Positions 11,520 to 23,096 of a stretch of DNA of 64,000 bases are shown in pieces; position 1 is the first letter of the stretch; the number at the start of each line of letters is the position of its first letter. Below the pieces are notes generated by a model that was given only the letters and a program-made list of their open reading frames with translations, made no database searches and had not been told where the DNA came from. The translations under genes were made by a program, and so were the position numbers. The stretch is from Amanita rubescens. Taxonomy: Eukaryota > Basidiomycota > Agaricomycetes > Agaricales > Amanitaceae. The DNA is taken from contig WION01000062.1 in assembly GCA_015039365.1 (NCBI GenBank), positions 148,711 to 212,710 on the forward strand, read 5' to 3'.

Positions 11520-12861
11520 TTAATATGAATATCTAGCAAAGGATGGCCACTTGTCCATGGCATCCAAAACCTTATCAGGTATCTCTGGTATATCCCCATC
11601 CCACTTCATCTTGATCGTCAATTCTTTAATAGGTACGACACCTAGGACCGGAGCCGATGTTGCACCGCGCTTTTCCAATAGTTGAGAAACCGCTTCCACG
11701 AACATCTCATTGACGTGCTCCATTCTACTCGTTATTCGCAGGACACGGAGCTCACGTAAACGGAGGTGCCCATCAACCGCTCCCAAACAGTGCCTGATGA
11801 TGGAATATAAATCTTCCTGTTTTGGTTCCTTCATTACGTAGAGCTCTTCCACATTGGGAAGGGCGTCCATGACATCCTTCATTGTCATGATTTGACAATG
11901 CTCCAAGGTCAATCGACGTATACGGCAAGAGGAATCGAGGATCATGCCAAACAGTGCTCCGCTGTACATCTGATAGCCATAAAAGCTTCCAGAGGTACGG
12001 TCGGTTAGATGTAGGTGCTCCAGGAGGGGAGCTTCAATCCATAAGAGTATGGCAAAGTGGGGAACTTCGAGAAGACGAAGATGGGCGAGGCGAACTGCGC
12101 GCCAAACAAGCGGGCATGAGAAGCGCTCGCAAAATGCGTCCGTTACTTTGAACCTGAGCTCTTCAATATTCTGTAAAGCGTGCAGAAGAGAGACGATGTC
12201 TCCGCCTTTAATAAGGTACGTCGGCGATTCGAGACCCAAAGTTAGTTTTGTCAATTGTGCCCAGGGGATGAGTAGGTGACTCATCCCTCGCCAACGCCAC
12301 GCTGAGAGATGTGTAAGGCGTGGTGCGATTTCAAAAGCATCGAAATCATGTTTGATCATCCAGCCGCAAAAGATCTTAAGTGATGTAAGGATAGGCATTT
12401 TCCCTTTGTACTCGTGAAGAATCTTGGCGGATGTGTCTAGATCCATTCGTATATCCGCTGTCTTCCATCGATAGGAGTTCTCGAGAAGCATTCTCCACGT
12501 TGAGGTTGTCAGCTTTGAAGGCATAGTGCACATGAACGATAGCCCACAGAAAGAGATGTCGAGTGGGATATCCCCTGGAACGTTCGAGGAATAGCGATGT
12601 ACGGCGATTCACTTTATCGACGTACTGATTCCCGAACATATGGTCGCTAAGACTATAGGACACCCATAGCGGTGGGTAGGTTAGGAATGCACGTCTCCAG
12701 TGTTTGGAGACTTGTCCTGCAGCCCATGGAAACGATTTGAAGTCTTCGGGGTCGACTTTCGGCCATTGTAGTGCAATAGGCTTGTCGCAGAGGTGACGGA
12801 AGATGTCGCTTAGAAGTTCAATGGGTATCGTGGCTGCAATGCTCGTTTGTTGTGGTCGCAT
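11520..12861 (-). pseudogene. F-box protein gene split by a 1-nt frameshift (copy 2)
   Basis: The first half (12861 down to about 12565) encodes the F-box IPIELLSDIFRHLCDKPIAL, then FPWAAGQVSKHWRRAF and RRTSLFLERSRG. Immediately after this the frame moves by one: the second half runs LDISFCGLSFMC, NSYRWKTADIRMDL, EAPLLEHLHLTD, SSCRIRRLTLEHC and LRELRVLRITS to a stop at 11520. Removing one base near 12565 restores a frame of normal family length (about 446 residues). It is probably a very young pseudogene, or a sequence error in a functional gene. It is more diverged from the 47-56 kb array than copy 1 is. Confidence 0.75.
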
Positions 12862-12888
12862 GAGTCGCCAGGTGCGTGGGAATTGAGG

Positions 12889-13331
12889 CTAGCACAGCCT
12901 CTTGATGTCACTATATTACCCTTCTTGAAGTTCTTCCCAGAGAAAAGCTGAGAAAAACCGATAACCTCGATAACCCTATGGTAACGCGCGAGCAAGAGAT
13001 TGTCACGGTTACGCCTCAGTACTTTAGCGGCGGGCTCGAATTTAGCCTGCATGTTCCAAGTTGCCAACAGTTTTTCCATGGCTTGCTCATGCCGGCTCAA
13101 TGCGGACTCTACTACGGCTCTCGGACTTTGCCCTAGATCGACAAAGCGGATCACACGCCATGTGCATCCTCGAGCTGTCTGGAGAGCTGGTCTTAAAATG
13201 CAGGAGAAAATGCCTCTAGAGCCTCTTGAACTCCGCAACCGCCATGTGACGCATAGTCTGGAGTTGTAACATGTCCCATCCTCATCACTGCAACTGATGA
13301 CGATGAACAGGGGTACAATCTGATGCTTCAA
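12889..13331 (-). CDS. Possible small helical protein, unidentified
   Basis: An open frame (running on to 12810, overlapping the F-box start) contains a charged, helix-like stretch (PRAVVESALSRHEQAMEKLL, then RRNRDNLLLARYHRVIEVIG). This composition is unusual for a chance frame, but there is no recognisable domain, no clear splice structure and no paralogue in the window. It may be an exon of an unrecognised gene or simply chance. Confidence 0.25.
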
Positions 13332-13603
13332 ATTGATATATCGAACGGCCCAGGTGACATGGTATTCATCGATTCAGATACTAGTAGTCGGAGGCTCTCA
13401 AAACACGATCGAAACTGGAGACGATCTCTGGCAAGTGGCGACGCCACACACATTCCGAGCTATTAGTTTCCGTTCATAGCGTGCTTTAGCGGGGCATTCC
13501 ATGGTCTCAAAATAAGCTCATGTTTCATACGTGATACCCACCTGGCCGCAGCCAGACCATTCACGTGCTGCCAAATCTGTACCAACGGAGACCCACGCTA
13601 GGG

Positions 13604-13615
13604 CATATATATATT
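13604..13615 (+). promoter_or_regulatory. TATA box of ALDH locus 2
   Basis: The sequence catatatatatt lies 45-56 nt before the ATG at 13660, followed by a pyrimidine-rich leader (tcctctactttcgctctc), a common arrangement for a well-expressed fungal gene. Confidence 0.55.
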
Positions 13616-13659
13616 CCTCTACTTTCGCTCTCACCTCATTACCCCCTCAAACTACTAAC

Positions 13660-15660
13660 ATGCCTCACGTATTCACACATCAATTCGATGGCCCCCAATT
13701 CGCGGGCAAGTCATCCTTCAGTACTGGCCTGTACATCAACGGCAAGTTCGTCGAAGGTTCAGATAACACCTATATCGAGTAAGCCTCTTGTTCGATTCGA
13801 TATATAACTACTAAACCGTTTCAGTGTCGTCAACCCGTGTAAGTCTCGCTTCATTTACTGCCGCAGAACTCACACCGTAACTTTTTCCCGCTTGCGTTGC
13901 TTTTATAGCCAATGGAAAAGTCATCACCCGTGTTTCTGAAGGCACAACCAAAGATGTTGATATCGCTGTCGAGGCGGCAGAAAAGGCTTACAAGACGGTT
14001 TGGGGTCTCAATGTTCCCGGAACGCAGCGTGGTCAGCTGCTGTACAAGCTTGCAGAACTGATGGAGAAGAACAGGGAAGAGCTGGCAGCGCTGGAGGCGT
14101 TGGATAATGGAAAGACCTATAATTGGGCATCTGCAATGGATATCCCCGGTTCGATTGAAACCGTTAGGTACTATGCTGGATGGGCCGATAAAGTCCACGG
14201 AAAGGTTATCGAGGCGCGTCTCTTTCTGCGTGCTTCCCTTATTCGTGGCTGATTAATGCGCGTAGACGTCGGAAGCCAAGTTAGCTTATACCAGGCACGA
14301 ACCCATTGGTGTTGTTGGCCAGATCATTCCATGTACGCAGTTGATCTGCTTATGAGTGGCGTATACATTGACTAGATTATACCTCAGGGAACTTCCCTCG
14401 TGCGTTACCCCGCCTATTCTTACATGCGTCTTGCTAAATGGCCCCTAGTCCTCATGTTCTCCTGGAAGATTGCACCCGCGCTCGCCACAGGAAACACCAT
14501 TGTCATAAAACCCTCAGAATTCACCCCTCTCACCGCCCTCAGAATGTGTGAACTCATTCACGAAGCCGGTTTCCCTGCAGGCGTAGTCAATGTCGTCACG
14601 GGTTACGGCAACACTGTTGGAGCTGCTATTTCATCCCATATGCGCATCGAAAAGGTTGCATTCACTGGCTCGACCCTCGTTGGCAGGAAGATCATGGAGG
14701 CAGCCGCAAAGAGCAACCTGAAGAGGGTTACTCTTGAGCTTGGCGGCAAAAGTCCCAATATCATCTACGACGATGCGGATCTTGAAAAGGCGGTCAAATG
14801 GGCTGCTTTTGGGATCTTGTATGTCTTCGCTAATCCTGAAAGCAAAGCAAAGGGATGATTGATGAACTACTTTCCTAGCTTTAACCATGGGCAAGCGTGC
14901 TGTGCTGGATCACGGATATTCGTTCAAGCTGGGATTTACGACAAGTTCCTTGCCTTATTTACGGAGAGAGCCAAGGCTATCAAGCTTGGTGATCCGTTCG
15001 GGCTGGGCATCGATCAGGGTCCTCAGGTTTCCCAAATCCAATTTGACGTACGCGTCTCGTTGGTCTGACGCTGAGCATTGTAATTAACGTTTGACGTACA
15101 GCGTATCATGGGCTACATAAATTCCGGAAAAGCGGATGGTGCAACCATCCATTTGGGAGGCGAGCGCGAAGGCACGGAGGGGTATTTTATCAAGCCCACG
15201 ATTTTCACCGACACCAAACCCGACATGAAGATCGTTCGAGAGGAGATCTTTGGACCGGTTGGTGTGATTATCAAGTTCGACGACGAGGAAGGTGAGGATG
15301 AGTTTTATTATGGCACAAAACCTCATTCTGACGACGACGGTTCGCAGACGTCGTCAGACAGGCCAATGACACAATGTATGGTCTCGCCGCGGCCGTCTTC
15401 ACGCAAAACATCAACCGAGCCATCGAGACGGCGCACAAGCTTAATGCTGGTACTTTGTGGATAAACTGTGTCAATTCCGTCAACACGAACGTGCCGTTTG
15501 GTGGGTACAAGCAATCTGGTATCGGACGTGAGTGCGGAGAGTATGCCCTTGAGAAGTGAGTGCGCTGTGCTTTAAGGTTGGATGTTGAATGCTGACGCAT
15601 CCACGTATAAGCTATACGAACATCAAGGCCGTGCACGTTAATCTTGGACTTCAGATTTAA
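13660..15660 (+). CDS. Aldehyde dehydrogenase locus 2 (intact, 500 aa)
   Basis: Ten exons: 13660-13778, 13825-13838, 13909-14213, 14266-14332, 14388-14399, 14449-14818, 14879-15047, 15102-15291, 15348-15555 and 15612-15660. They sum to 1503 nt, exactly 500 residues plus stop, the usual length for this family. Seen: [59 protein letters not shown] (Glu about 269), [13 protein letters not shown] (catalytic Cys about 303), EEIFGPVGV and [14 protein letters not shown]. Known: the ALDH superfamily oxidises aldehydes with NAD(P)+ through this Cys and Glu. There is no targeting peptide, so it is probably cytosolic. Intron 3 (14214-14265) begins with GC instead of GT. The 12-nt exon 5 is conserved in all paralogues. 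The substrate is unknown; alcohol- or lignin-derived aldehydes are possible. Confidence 0.93.
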
Positions 15661-16420
15661 AAGCAGCGAAGAACATTTTTGGGACAAGAAACGAGCAGTA
15701 CTCGGTTTTGTAAAATTATAGTCATGTGAAATCCCCTAAAATACTAATGTGCACGCGGCTTTGCTCAGAGTAGTACTGGTAAGCGCTACTAGAAGCGAAT
15801 AAAGAGATCGACCAACCAAGTGCCGGCAATCGAAGCACGAACAGTCAATGGCATTGGCGTATTGTTGAACTTCAATTTATCACCACTCTTATGGAAGACA
15901 GATCCCACCTAGAAACACTGATGACTTTAGCACAATATTGGTATCCACCCGTCCCGCGCTTCGTTGTATTTCCTTTCCACTAGTAGCGCTTGCAATGCAA
16001 TCTTATACATGTGTGTGTGTGATTAATTGATTACCGGAGCTATCAGTGAGTCTTATCTTCAAGGTGATTACTGAGAATCGGGCAGGGAATTGTTCCTAGG
16101 TCGCGACGTATGAATCGTGCACGATTCACGGAGGTCACTTCCGACAGATAAGGAGTTCAGAAAACGAGTCAAGGGCATGGCAGAAGGTTCCTGCATGACG
16201 TATGAGAATACTAAATGTGGCAAGACTGGTCCAAGGAGCTGGTGGCATGCGTTTTACTATCATCACAGCCTTGCAAACATATATATCTGCCCAACCTCTC
16301 TTGCACTGTGCACCGTCGTAGCCTTACCCCAGTCCATTCCCATATACCTCTCAGGCTACTAGCCTACTCCAGACATAGTAATACATTGCAGATTGAAACA
16401 ACACCTGATTCTCTAGTACA
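15661..16420. other. Intergenic, 3' of ALDH locus 2
   Basis: No gene is recognised. A TATA-like acatatatatct at about 16278-16289, followed by pyrimidine-rich sequence, may belong to the small gene beginning at 16421. Confidence 0.4.
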
Positions 16421-17014
16421 ATGTCGCCTGTGAGAGCGTTAGCATGCTGCAGCCTTACCGTCGCGAGTTGCTCACCAGACCTATTTTGCGTAGGAGCCCA
16501 GAGCAGAGTCACTCGCTTTATGGGGTGATAGATTCTTCGCTGCTGCTGATTCGATAAGGGATATGGATGCATTTATTGGAAGACTTACAAGGAAGGTTTG
16601 TTTATTGCCTGGAACCCTTGTGAAATTGCTAAGGAATCATAGCAGCAATTTATCTCCACTGGTGGCGATCTTACGGCTCTCGGGAACCGTCATGCTGCCA
16701 TCGAAGCTTATAAGATCATCTACGAAAACTTGAAAATCACCTATAGCGGACCTCTTTCAGATCTGAACTACCATCGTTTAAAAGTTCTTAAAAGCGCTCG
16801 GATGGGAGGCCCTGCGATTTACAATGCATTGAAAGAACTAGTCGAGATGATGTCGAGTCCACGCCACGCATTCGTACATGATTACATGGTGCCGGATACT
16901 GGATTTAATTTCGAGGAGGCATGGGAGGCGCTCCAAACATTCAGCTCGGGTAAATATGCTAATACGTTGGATCTCTGGGGATGCTACTTTGTCGCAAATT
17001 GTGACATATTATAG
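16421..17014 (+). CDS. Small orphan protein (160 aa, 9-nt first exon)
   Basis: Three exons fit well: 16421-16429 (Met-Ser-Pro), 16494-16595 and 16643-17014, joined by a 64-nt intron starting gtgaga and a 47-nt intron starting gtttgt, both ending tag. The product begins MSPEPRAESLALWGDRFFAA and continues with LALWGDRFFAAADSI, TALGNRHAAIEAYKIIY, YSGPLSDLNYHRLKVLKSA, GPAIYNALKELVEMM and a C-terminal TLDLWGCYFV. It looks helical, without signal peptide or membrane segments. I do not recognise the family. The last exon could instead splice at 16950 (gtaaat) to a downstream acceptor, giving another C-terminus. The support is frame consistency over 480 nt and protein-like composition, not homology. 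Confidence 0.5.
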
Positions 17015-17210
17015 TAGCGCCAGTGCGCCACACGAGAGTCGAATCTGTTCGGACGAACAGTTATAGTTCTAAACTGTCCTCTTTCATAAATTCATATACA
17101 AATGACTGTCACTCCCTTTAGGGCTGCACACCGTACAAGGTGACGGGTACTATGTTGCGTGAAAATGGACAGAATTACAAAAAATTCTCCATCCATGCGC
17201 ATGATAAACG

Positions 17211-17231
17211 CATGATCACGCGTTGATCATG
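17211..17231. repeat. Inverted repeat around CGCGT
   Basis: Arms catgatca and tgatcatg flank cgcgt, so 8-bp arms with a 5-nt centre. It could be a protein-binding palindrome or chance; no gene adjoins closely. Confidence 0.4.
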
Positions 17232-17530
17232 ATTCGATCCTGCTTCTGTTTATGTTTTGTAGCCTTGGGCGTTTTGTAGCACTGTAGACGAGTACTAATT
17301 TCAGCCGTGCGGAAGCAGGTCCGAGGAGAAGGACGTACAGAATCTCTCTGTACCATGCTAGCCAGCCTGTTCGACACACTTTGTGCTCGCGACTACGTCT
17401 GGAGTCTGGACTAAGAGGTTAGGTATGCGATGCGGTACACAAATGTAGCCAAAAAAAATTCATGGCACGTGAAGAGCCCGTGCCCGTTGCCAGTGGCAAC
17501 GCTGCACGCATGAGTAATGCGTGGTTCAAC

Positions 17531-17544
17531 GTTCACGCGTGAAC
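17531..17544. repeat. Perfect 14-bp palindrome gttcacgcgtgaac
   Basis: A perfect palindrome centred on ACGCGT, the core of the Mlu I cell-cycle box bound by MBF in fungi. Another ACGCGT follows at once in the same stretch (gaacgcgtgg), and a related sequence lies near 5285 upstream of ALDH locus 1. A regulatory role is speculative. Confidence 0.35.
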
Positions 17545-18094
17545 GCGTGGACAACGAGTGGATTAGAATATGTATATTTTGTAATAATAACGGTATTTTG
17601 GCGTGAACATCCATTCTTAATGAATGTAAGATATTGACAAACGTACAATAAGAGCGGGAGGCCTTAGAAAAGCAATATTATTGGCTCAATGCCAAAACTG
17701 AATGGGATGGGGATCCGTGAGGAGCTACGTGGATCTATGGCCGTTGCCGAATAGCCACTCGTGCTCGTGCTGCAGTATCAGGAGAAGATGCAGCTTGCAA
17801 TTGACTTGAAGCTGTAGAAGGCTCCATGGGTGGTCAATTCAAAATCCGACTTGGACGTGCGCTGGTAGATGCGGGGGCCGTATGCACAGTGTGCGTAGTT
17901 GATAGAATAAATAGATCACGCTGTACGCAACTTTGCCAGCCCACTGGCAGGAGAGAAGGAGCAAGTCGCGAGCTCGTCACGCGTCACACATCATTCGCAT
18001 TCTACCTTGGCTGGACCGCGCAAGAACTGGTCGGAGGTATGGATTAAAGGACCCACAAAGACCAGGTTTCATTTTTATATGAAAGGGATGTAAG

Positions 18095-19737
18095 ATGGAC
18101 ACCACGTACAAGGAGAAAATCCAGTTGAACACATTCATCAATGGCAAATTCGTTGACGGGTCCACTGATAGCACACACACCGAGTACTACCTTCAAGGAT
18201 CATTGTGGACGCGCAGTGTTGTAATAATTCGCATTCATTCCGACAAAATATGTCCTAACTGTGTCTCGCAGCTACGGGTCAGGTTATCACCAAAGTGCCA
18301 GAGGGGACAGCCGCCGAAGTTGACCTCGCCGTCGCCGCTGCTAAAAAAGTAATGGAGACATTTTGGGGTCTACGCACGCCGGAAGCTCAACGTAGAGCAT
18401 TATTGCAGAGCTGGTAGACCAAAATAAGGAGGAATTACCTGCTCTAGGGGCATTGGATAACGGTAAGCATGCCTTACGCTACTCATCAAAATTTTATTAA
18501 TGGAAGTTATCAAGAAAGTTGTAGACATTCCGGTGACTGTCGTCACGTTCAAATACTTTGCTGGATGGGCGGACAAGATACATAGCAAGACCATCGGAGT
18601 GACTCCGAATCTTTTACGAAGACAAACGAGGGAAAGTTTGCTTACCCTAGGCACGAACCTGTTGGCGTTGTTGAGCAATTATTCCATGTTAGTGACACTA
18701 GGTCTTTCACAATTATCAGCCACTTATCTTGGCACGGGGATTTTCCACGTAAGATTGATGTGCTCACGGAGTCCTCATAATACATAAATCGTTGCCCAGT
18801 CTTCATGTTTGCAATCAAGGTTGCGCCTGGTATATCATGTTTCAAATGATAATGCAGCGCTGGCATGTGGCAATACCGTCGTCATCAAATTGCCATGATC
18901 CAGCAGTCGGCGAAGCCATATCGACAAAGTGGCCTTTACTGGTTCAGTCTTGACCGGAAAGGACAATCTGCAAGCCGTCGGAGCAACCAATGTGAATAAA
19001 GTGAGCTTGGAGTTTGGAGGCAAGAGCGCGAACATTGTATTTAACGATGCCGATTTGAAAAAAGCGGTCAAATGGTCTTCAATGGCTCTTGTGAGTTTTG
19101 CTGATCCACCTACTACGCAGAACTGATCTGCTTTCCGCCAGATAGCATGAATCATAGCCAGTCGTGCTTGGCTGGAACACGGATCTTCGTACAATCGGGT
19201 ATCTATGACAAGTTGATCGCAGATCCTGCAGAGTGCGCCAAGGCTATCAGGATGGGCGTTTCGTTTTCCTCGGCACCGTTCACGGACCCTTGATGTCCAA
19301 AACCCAATCCGAGATGGATTACATCAAATCTGGTAAAGACCAGGGCGTTACGGCGGATTTCCCAGGGAAGGGCCAGGTGGCTTCTATGTCGAACGTCAGC
19401 CCTAATATAAAAAACGTGGAGGAAATCTTTAGCCTAGTAGTGGTGTTGTGGTCAAATTTGAGGACTCCGTTTGCTTTCTCTTTTTCTTAACCCTCTCTTA
19501 CGGGATTTATCACGCAAACATCGTCAAGAAAGCAAATGACTCTATTTACAGTCTGGCTGCATATGTTTTCAGCGAAAATGTCAATCGGGCTATTGAATCT
19601 GCGCACGATCTGGGTTTGGAAGAGAGCGAGGACAATATGCACTCGATGAGTACGTCATGATCAGCTGATATGTGACGAATCACTGCAGGTATACGATTGT
19701 CAAGTCTGTTCATATCAACCTTGGATTGCGCCTCTAA
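18095..19737 (+). pseudogene. Aldehyde dehydrogenase locus 3 (relic)
   Basis: Homologous along its length to ALDH loci 4 and 5 but clearly decayed. Seen: TFINGKFVDGS in exon 1, [28 protein letters not shown], [16 protein letters not shown] (consensus LELGGK), a still recognisable SCLAGTR catalytic segment, KKANDSIYSLAAYVFSENVN and a terminal VHINLGLRL before the stop at 19735-19737. The segment that should encode KPSEVTPLTAIRFCEL through GYGQTV is deleted near 18885-18905. Several exons have lost frame and the FGGYKQ motif is gone. It is older than locus 1 and is flanked directly by the intact locus 4. Confidence 0.9.
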
Positions 19738-20629
19738 AGGACGTGTGCTGAGAGTGAGAAGTAAGGAATAAGTTAGATCAGTATTTATTAACGGCACATA
19801 ATATATGCTGATTCATGCTGTACCCCGGCCCCCGGGCGCTCCCTTCACCCCATCTTCGAGCGGTGGAGATACATGGCCCCCGTACCATGTGCCCAAATCG
19901 CGCCTTAGTAAGTTATGGCAAGGGCGTTGGCAGTCCCATGGGGTCAAAGACTCAAATCCGCCGACATCCTTCTCGAGATCGCACGATTGTAGATGGTCCT
20001 GGACTTGTTCGGTCATAGATAACGGAACGTTCATTAATGCAAACCCGAGCTTGCCCGGCGATGGCAACTTGTTCCACAATGAACAGCGTACAAGCTATTA
20101 CTTACTACGAGAGCGGTCGTCGCTGGAGCGCCGACACGAACCTTGCGCAGCAAGGTGAACTGAGTTGGCAGGAGGAAGCGGAGCTGGATGTTAGACAATG
20201 CGCGGGGCTCGAGGATAACGGCAATAGGTAGAGGATCGTAGAGGAAGAGTCAGCAGAAGCCATTTAATCCTATCTTATCATTACTTAGTAATTATTTCCA
20301 GAATTTACCTTGCGGGATGACCTTGCGCAGCAAGATAATGTGCTTGGCTAGCGCCAACTGTCAAAGAACCTCTGATAACCATATTTTTAGTGACCAGAAT
20401 TGTGGGGAGACATCTGCCAAACTTGGCATGAGGTCGTTTCCATGGAACACAATAACTGCTCTAGGACGTCGAACTGAATTACACAACGCCCGAACAGCAG
20501 GAGATTAAATGCCACGCTCAGATTTTCGTGAGAGATGCGCGCAACTGGTGTAAGCCATTTCCAAAAATAACCACTGGGCGGTCTGATATAAGACAAAAGG
20601 TCTCAAACGTCAAGTTCTGCAACGCGATC
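19738..20629. other. Intergenic, upstream of ALDH locus 4
   Basis: The phrase ccttgcgcagcaag occurs twice (about 20145 and 20320). A TATA-like gatataag lies at about 20584-20591, some 40 nt before the ATG of locus 4. A 117-codon frame at 19805-20158 has no recognisable features. Confidence 0.4.
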
Positions 20630-22719
20630 ATGCCTTCCACCTTCACATACCAGTTCGACACCCCCACTTACAGTGGAAAAACAAGCTTTAACACTGGCCT
20701 GTTCATCAACAATCAATATGTTGATGGATCTAATAACACTTACATTGAGTATGTTTGTCTATCAAGATCGCGGCGGATCAAAGTCTTACCTTTGTTTGGC
20801 ATTGCAGCGTCGTCAATCCTAGCAAGCATGCCGTCATCTGTTTTGTTGATAATCCTAACGATCCGCCACTGTAGGCACTGGTGGTGTTATTACTAAAATA
20901 TCGGAAGGCACGGCTGCCGATGTCGATCTCGCTGTTTCCGCTGCCGAAAAAGCGATGGAAACAGTTTGGGGTCTTAATACGCCTGGACCTCAACGTGGAG
21001 AATTGTTGTTGAAACTTGCAAATCTGATCGATCAAAATAAAGAAGAGCTAGCTGCTATTGAGGCATTGGATAATGGTAAGCAGCCTTGCATCTTGTATTG
21101 TGGACAGGGATTCACGCCGGATACCTTTAGGCAAATCGTACATGATGGCCCTCCATGGAGACATGCCGATGTGTGTTACCACGTTCAAGTACTTCGCCGG
21201 ATGGGCCGACAAGATTCACGGCCAAACCCTTGAGGTGTGTGTACATATTTGTCATCCACCTCCGAAAGTCTGAACTTTTCCAAAGACAAACGAGGGAAGG
21301 TTTGCCTACACTCGCCACGAACCTATCGGTGTCGTAGGAGCAATTACGCCATGTCAGTATTCTCTCTCTCTCGTTCCTGTAAGGCTCTCATACTCATGTT
21401 GACGTAGGGAATTTCCCACGTAAGGTTGATATCTACGGAGTTCGCAATGATACTCATTCCACCGCCCAGTCTTCATGGTTGTGAACAAGATTGCACCTGG
21501 TATGTGTTGTGTCGGGTGCCGATATCTCTCCTAACTTATATGGCTGTTTTACATAGCCCTCGCATGCGGTAACGCCGTCGTCATCAAACCTTCAGAAGTC
21601 ACTCCACTTACCGCAATCCGGTTTTGCGAGCTCGTTAAAGCTGCAGGGTTCCCACCTGGCGTTGTGAACGTCGTCGGTGGTTACGGACAAACAGTCGGCG
21701 AGGCCATCGCCCGTCATCCGCGCATTGACAAGGTGTCATTTACCGGCTCGGTCTTGACAGGAAAAAAGATCATGCAAGCTTCCGGAGCAACCAACTTGAA
21801 GAAGGTCACGTTGGAACTCGGAGGCAAGAGTGCGAATATCGTGTTCAACGATGCCGACTTGGAACAAGCGGTGAAATGGTCTTCGATGGCACTCTTGTGA
21901 GTTTTGTTTATACTGATTCCCCAATGTGGAACTCATTTTGTTCTTGTAGCTTCAACCATGGCCAGGCATGCATTGCTGGAACGCGGATCTTCGTACAATC
22001 GGGCATCTACGATAAATTCCTCGCGAAGCTTACAGAGAGTGCCAAGGCTATCAAGATGGGCGATCCATTCGCCCCTGACACGGCCCAGGGACCCTTGGTT
22101 TCTAAGACTCAATTCGACGTACGTCGCTTGTCAGAGTGTTATGTTGAATCCCATCTGATGAGCGCATGACAGCGCGTTATGAGTTATATCAAGTCCGGTA
22201 AAGATGACGGTGCAAAGGTTCACTGCGGAGGGAACCAAGAAGGAAAAGATGGCTTCTATGTCCAGCCAACGCTTTTCACCGACGTCAACGCTGACATGAA
22301 AATAATGAAGGAGGAAATCTTCGGCCCTGTCGGTGCCGTGGTCAAATTTGAGAACGAAGAAGGTATGCTTCTTTTCTCTCTGATAACATTCTCTCACCTT
22401 CTTCATTATGAAGATATTATCAAGAAAGCAAATGACACAATATATGGTCTTGCCGCATATGTTTTCAGCGAGAATGTCAATAGGGCCATTGACTCCGCGC
22501 ACAAACTTAAGGCAGGGTCTGTTTGGGTCAACTCGGGTCCTCTACCCGCGACCAATGTGCCGTTCGGAGGATACAAGCAATCTGGGTTTGGAAGAGAGAA
22601 TGGAGAGTACGCGCTCCACGAGTACGTGAACCGCTGATATGGATGACAAATCGCTGATGATAATGTGTAGATATACAAACGTCAAAGCCGTGCACGTCAA
22701 CCTTAAACAACGTCTTTGA
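20630..22719 (+). CDS. Aldehyde dehydrogenase locus 4 (intact, 500 aa)
   Basis: Twelve exons: 20630-20748, 20808-20821, 20875-21075, 21131-21234, 21286-21352, 21408-21419, 21470-21499, 21557-21896, 21950-22118, 22173-22362, 22414-22621 and 22671-22719. They total 1503 nt, 500 residues plus stop. Seen: [77 protein letters not shown] (catalytic Cys), [17 protein letters not shown] and [16 protein letters not shown] start at MPSTF, shared with locus 5; an upstream in-frame ATG at 20528 would add a poor N-terminus. Intron 2 (from 20822) uses a GC donor, gcaagc. This subtype (loci 3-5) has two more introns than the locus 1/2 subtype and Ile rather than Cys after the catalytic Cys. Substrate unknown. 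Confidence 0.93.
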
Positions 22720-23096
22720 AGGTCAAGCATTGAGAAGTCTAATTGTACGAATTGAAATTTTGCAGTAAGATACTTTAGAATGTGTATTTGTGTCGGAAGG
22801 GGTCATAAACGATGTAACATATCCGTATAGTGTACAAACGTAGCTTTGAAGAAATGAAAGTAGAGTCGCACAATGATGCTCTGGTAGCGGTTCGCAAGAC
22901 CGTGACGCAGCTTGCAAATGCCAATCCCGACTCTTTGTCCCGCTTTTCCAATAGTTGTACATTGCTCGACGCGACCAGGAACCAACACAAAATGCTTGCC
23001 CTACGGTACCACATCGAAAAGACATGAAATAATTGGCACTCATATATTCAGCTCATATAATACAAGTTCAGCTCACTTCTCGGCGTACTGCGAATC
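22720..23096. other. Convergent intergenic between ALDH loci 4 and 5
   Basis: Loci 4 (plus) and 5 (minus) converge here. No gene, terminator structure or repeat is evident. Confidence 0.4.

Larger units (their letters stand above)
17015..18094. other. Intergenic region with short palindromes
   Basis: There is no convincing gene. The frame at 17826-18047 has no recognisable feature. Two ACGCGT-centred inverted repeats are listed separately. Confidence 0.4.

Noticed and set aside
12049..12279. Plus-strand frames over F-box copy 2
   Set aside because: Antisense to leucine-rich coding sequence; no evidence of an independent gene.
17460..17640. Possible transposon end near the palindromes
   Set aside because: I looked for paired terminal inverted repeats and a transposase frame within several kilobases and saw neither.
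20528..20629. Longer N-terminus for ALDH locus 4 from an upstream in-frame ATG
   Set aside because: The extension contains the TATA-like sequence and has no counterpart in locus 5, whose start aligns with MPSTF.
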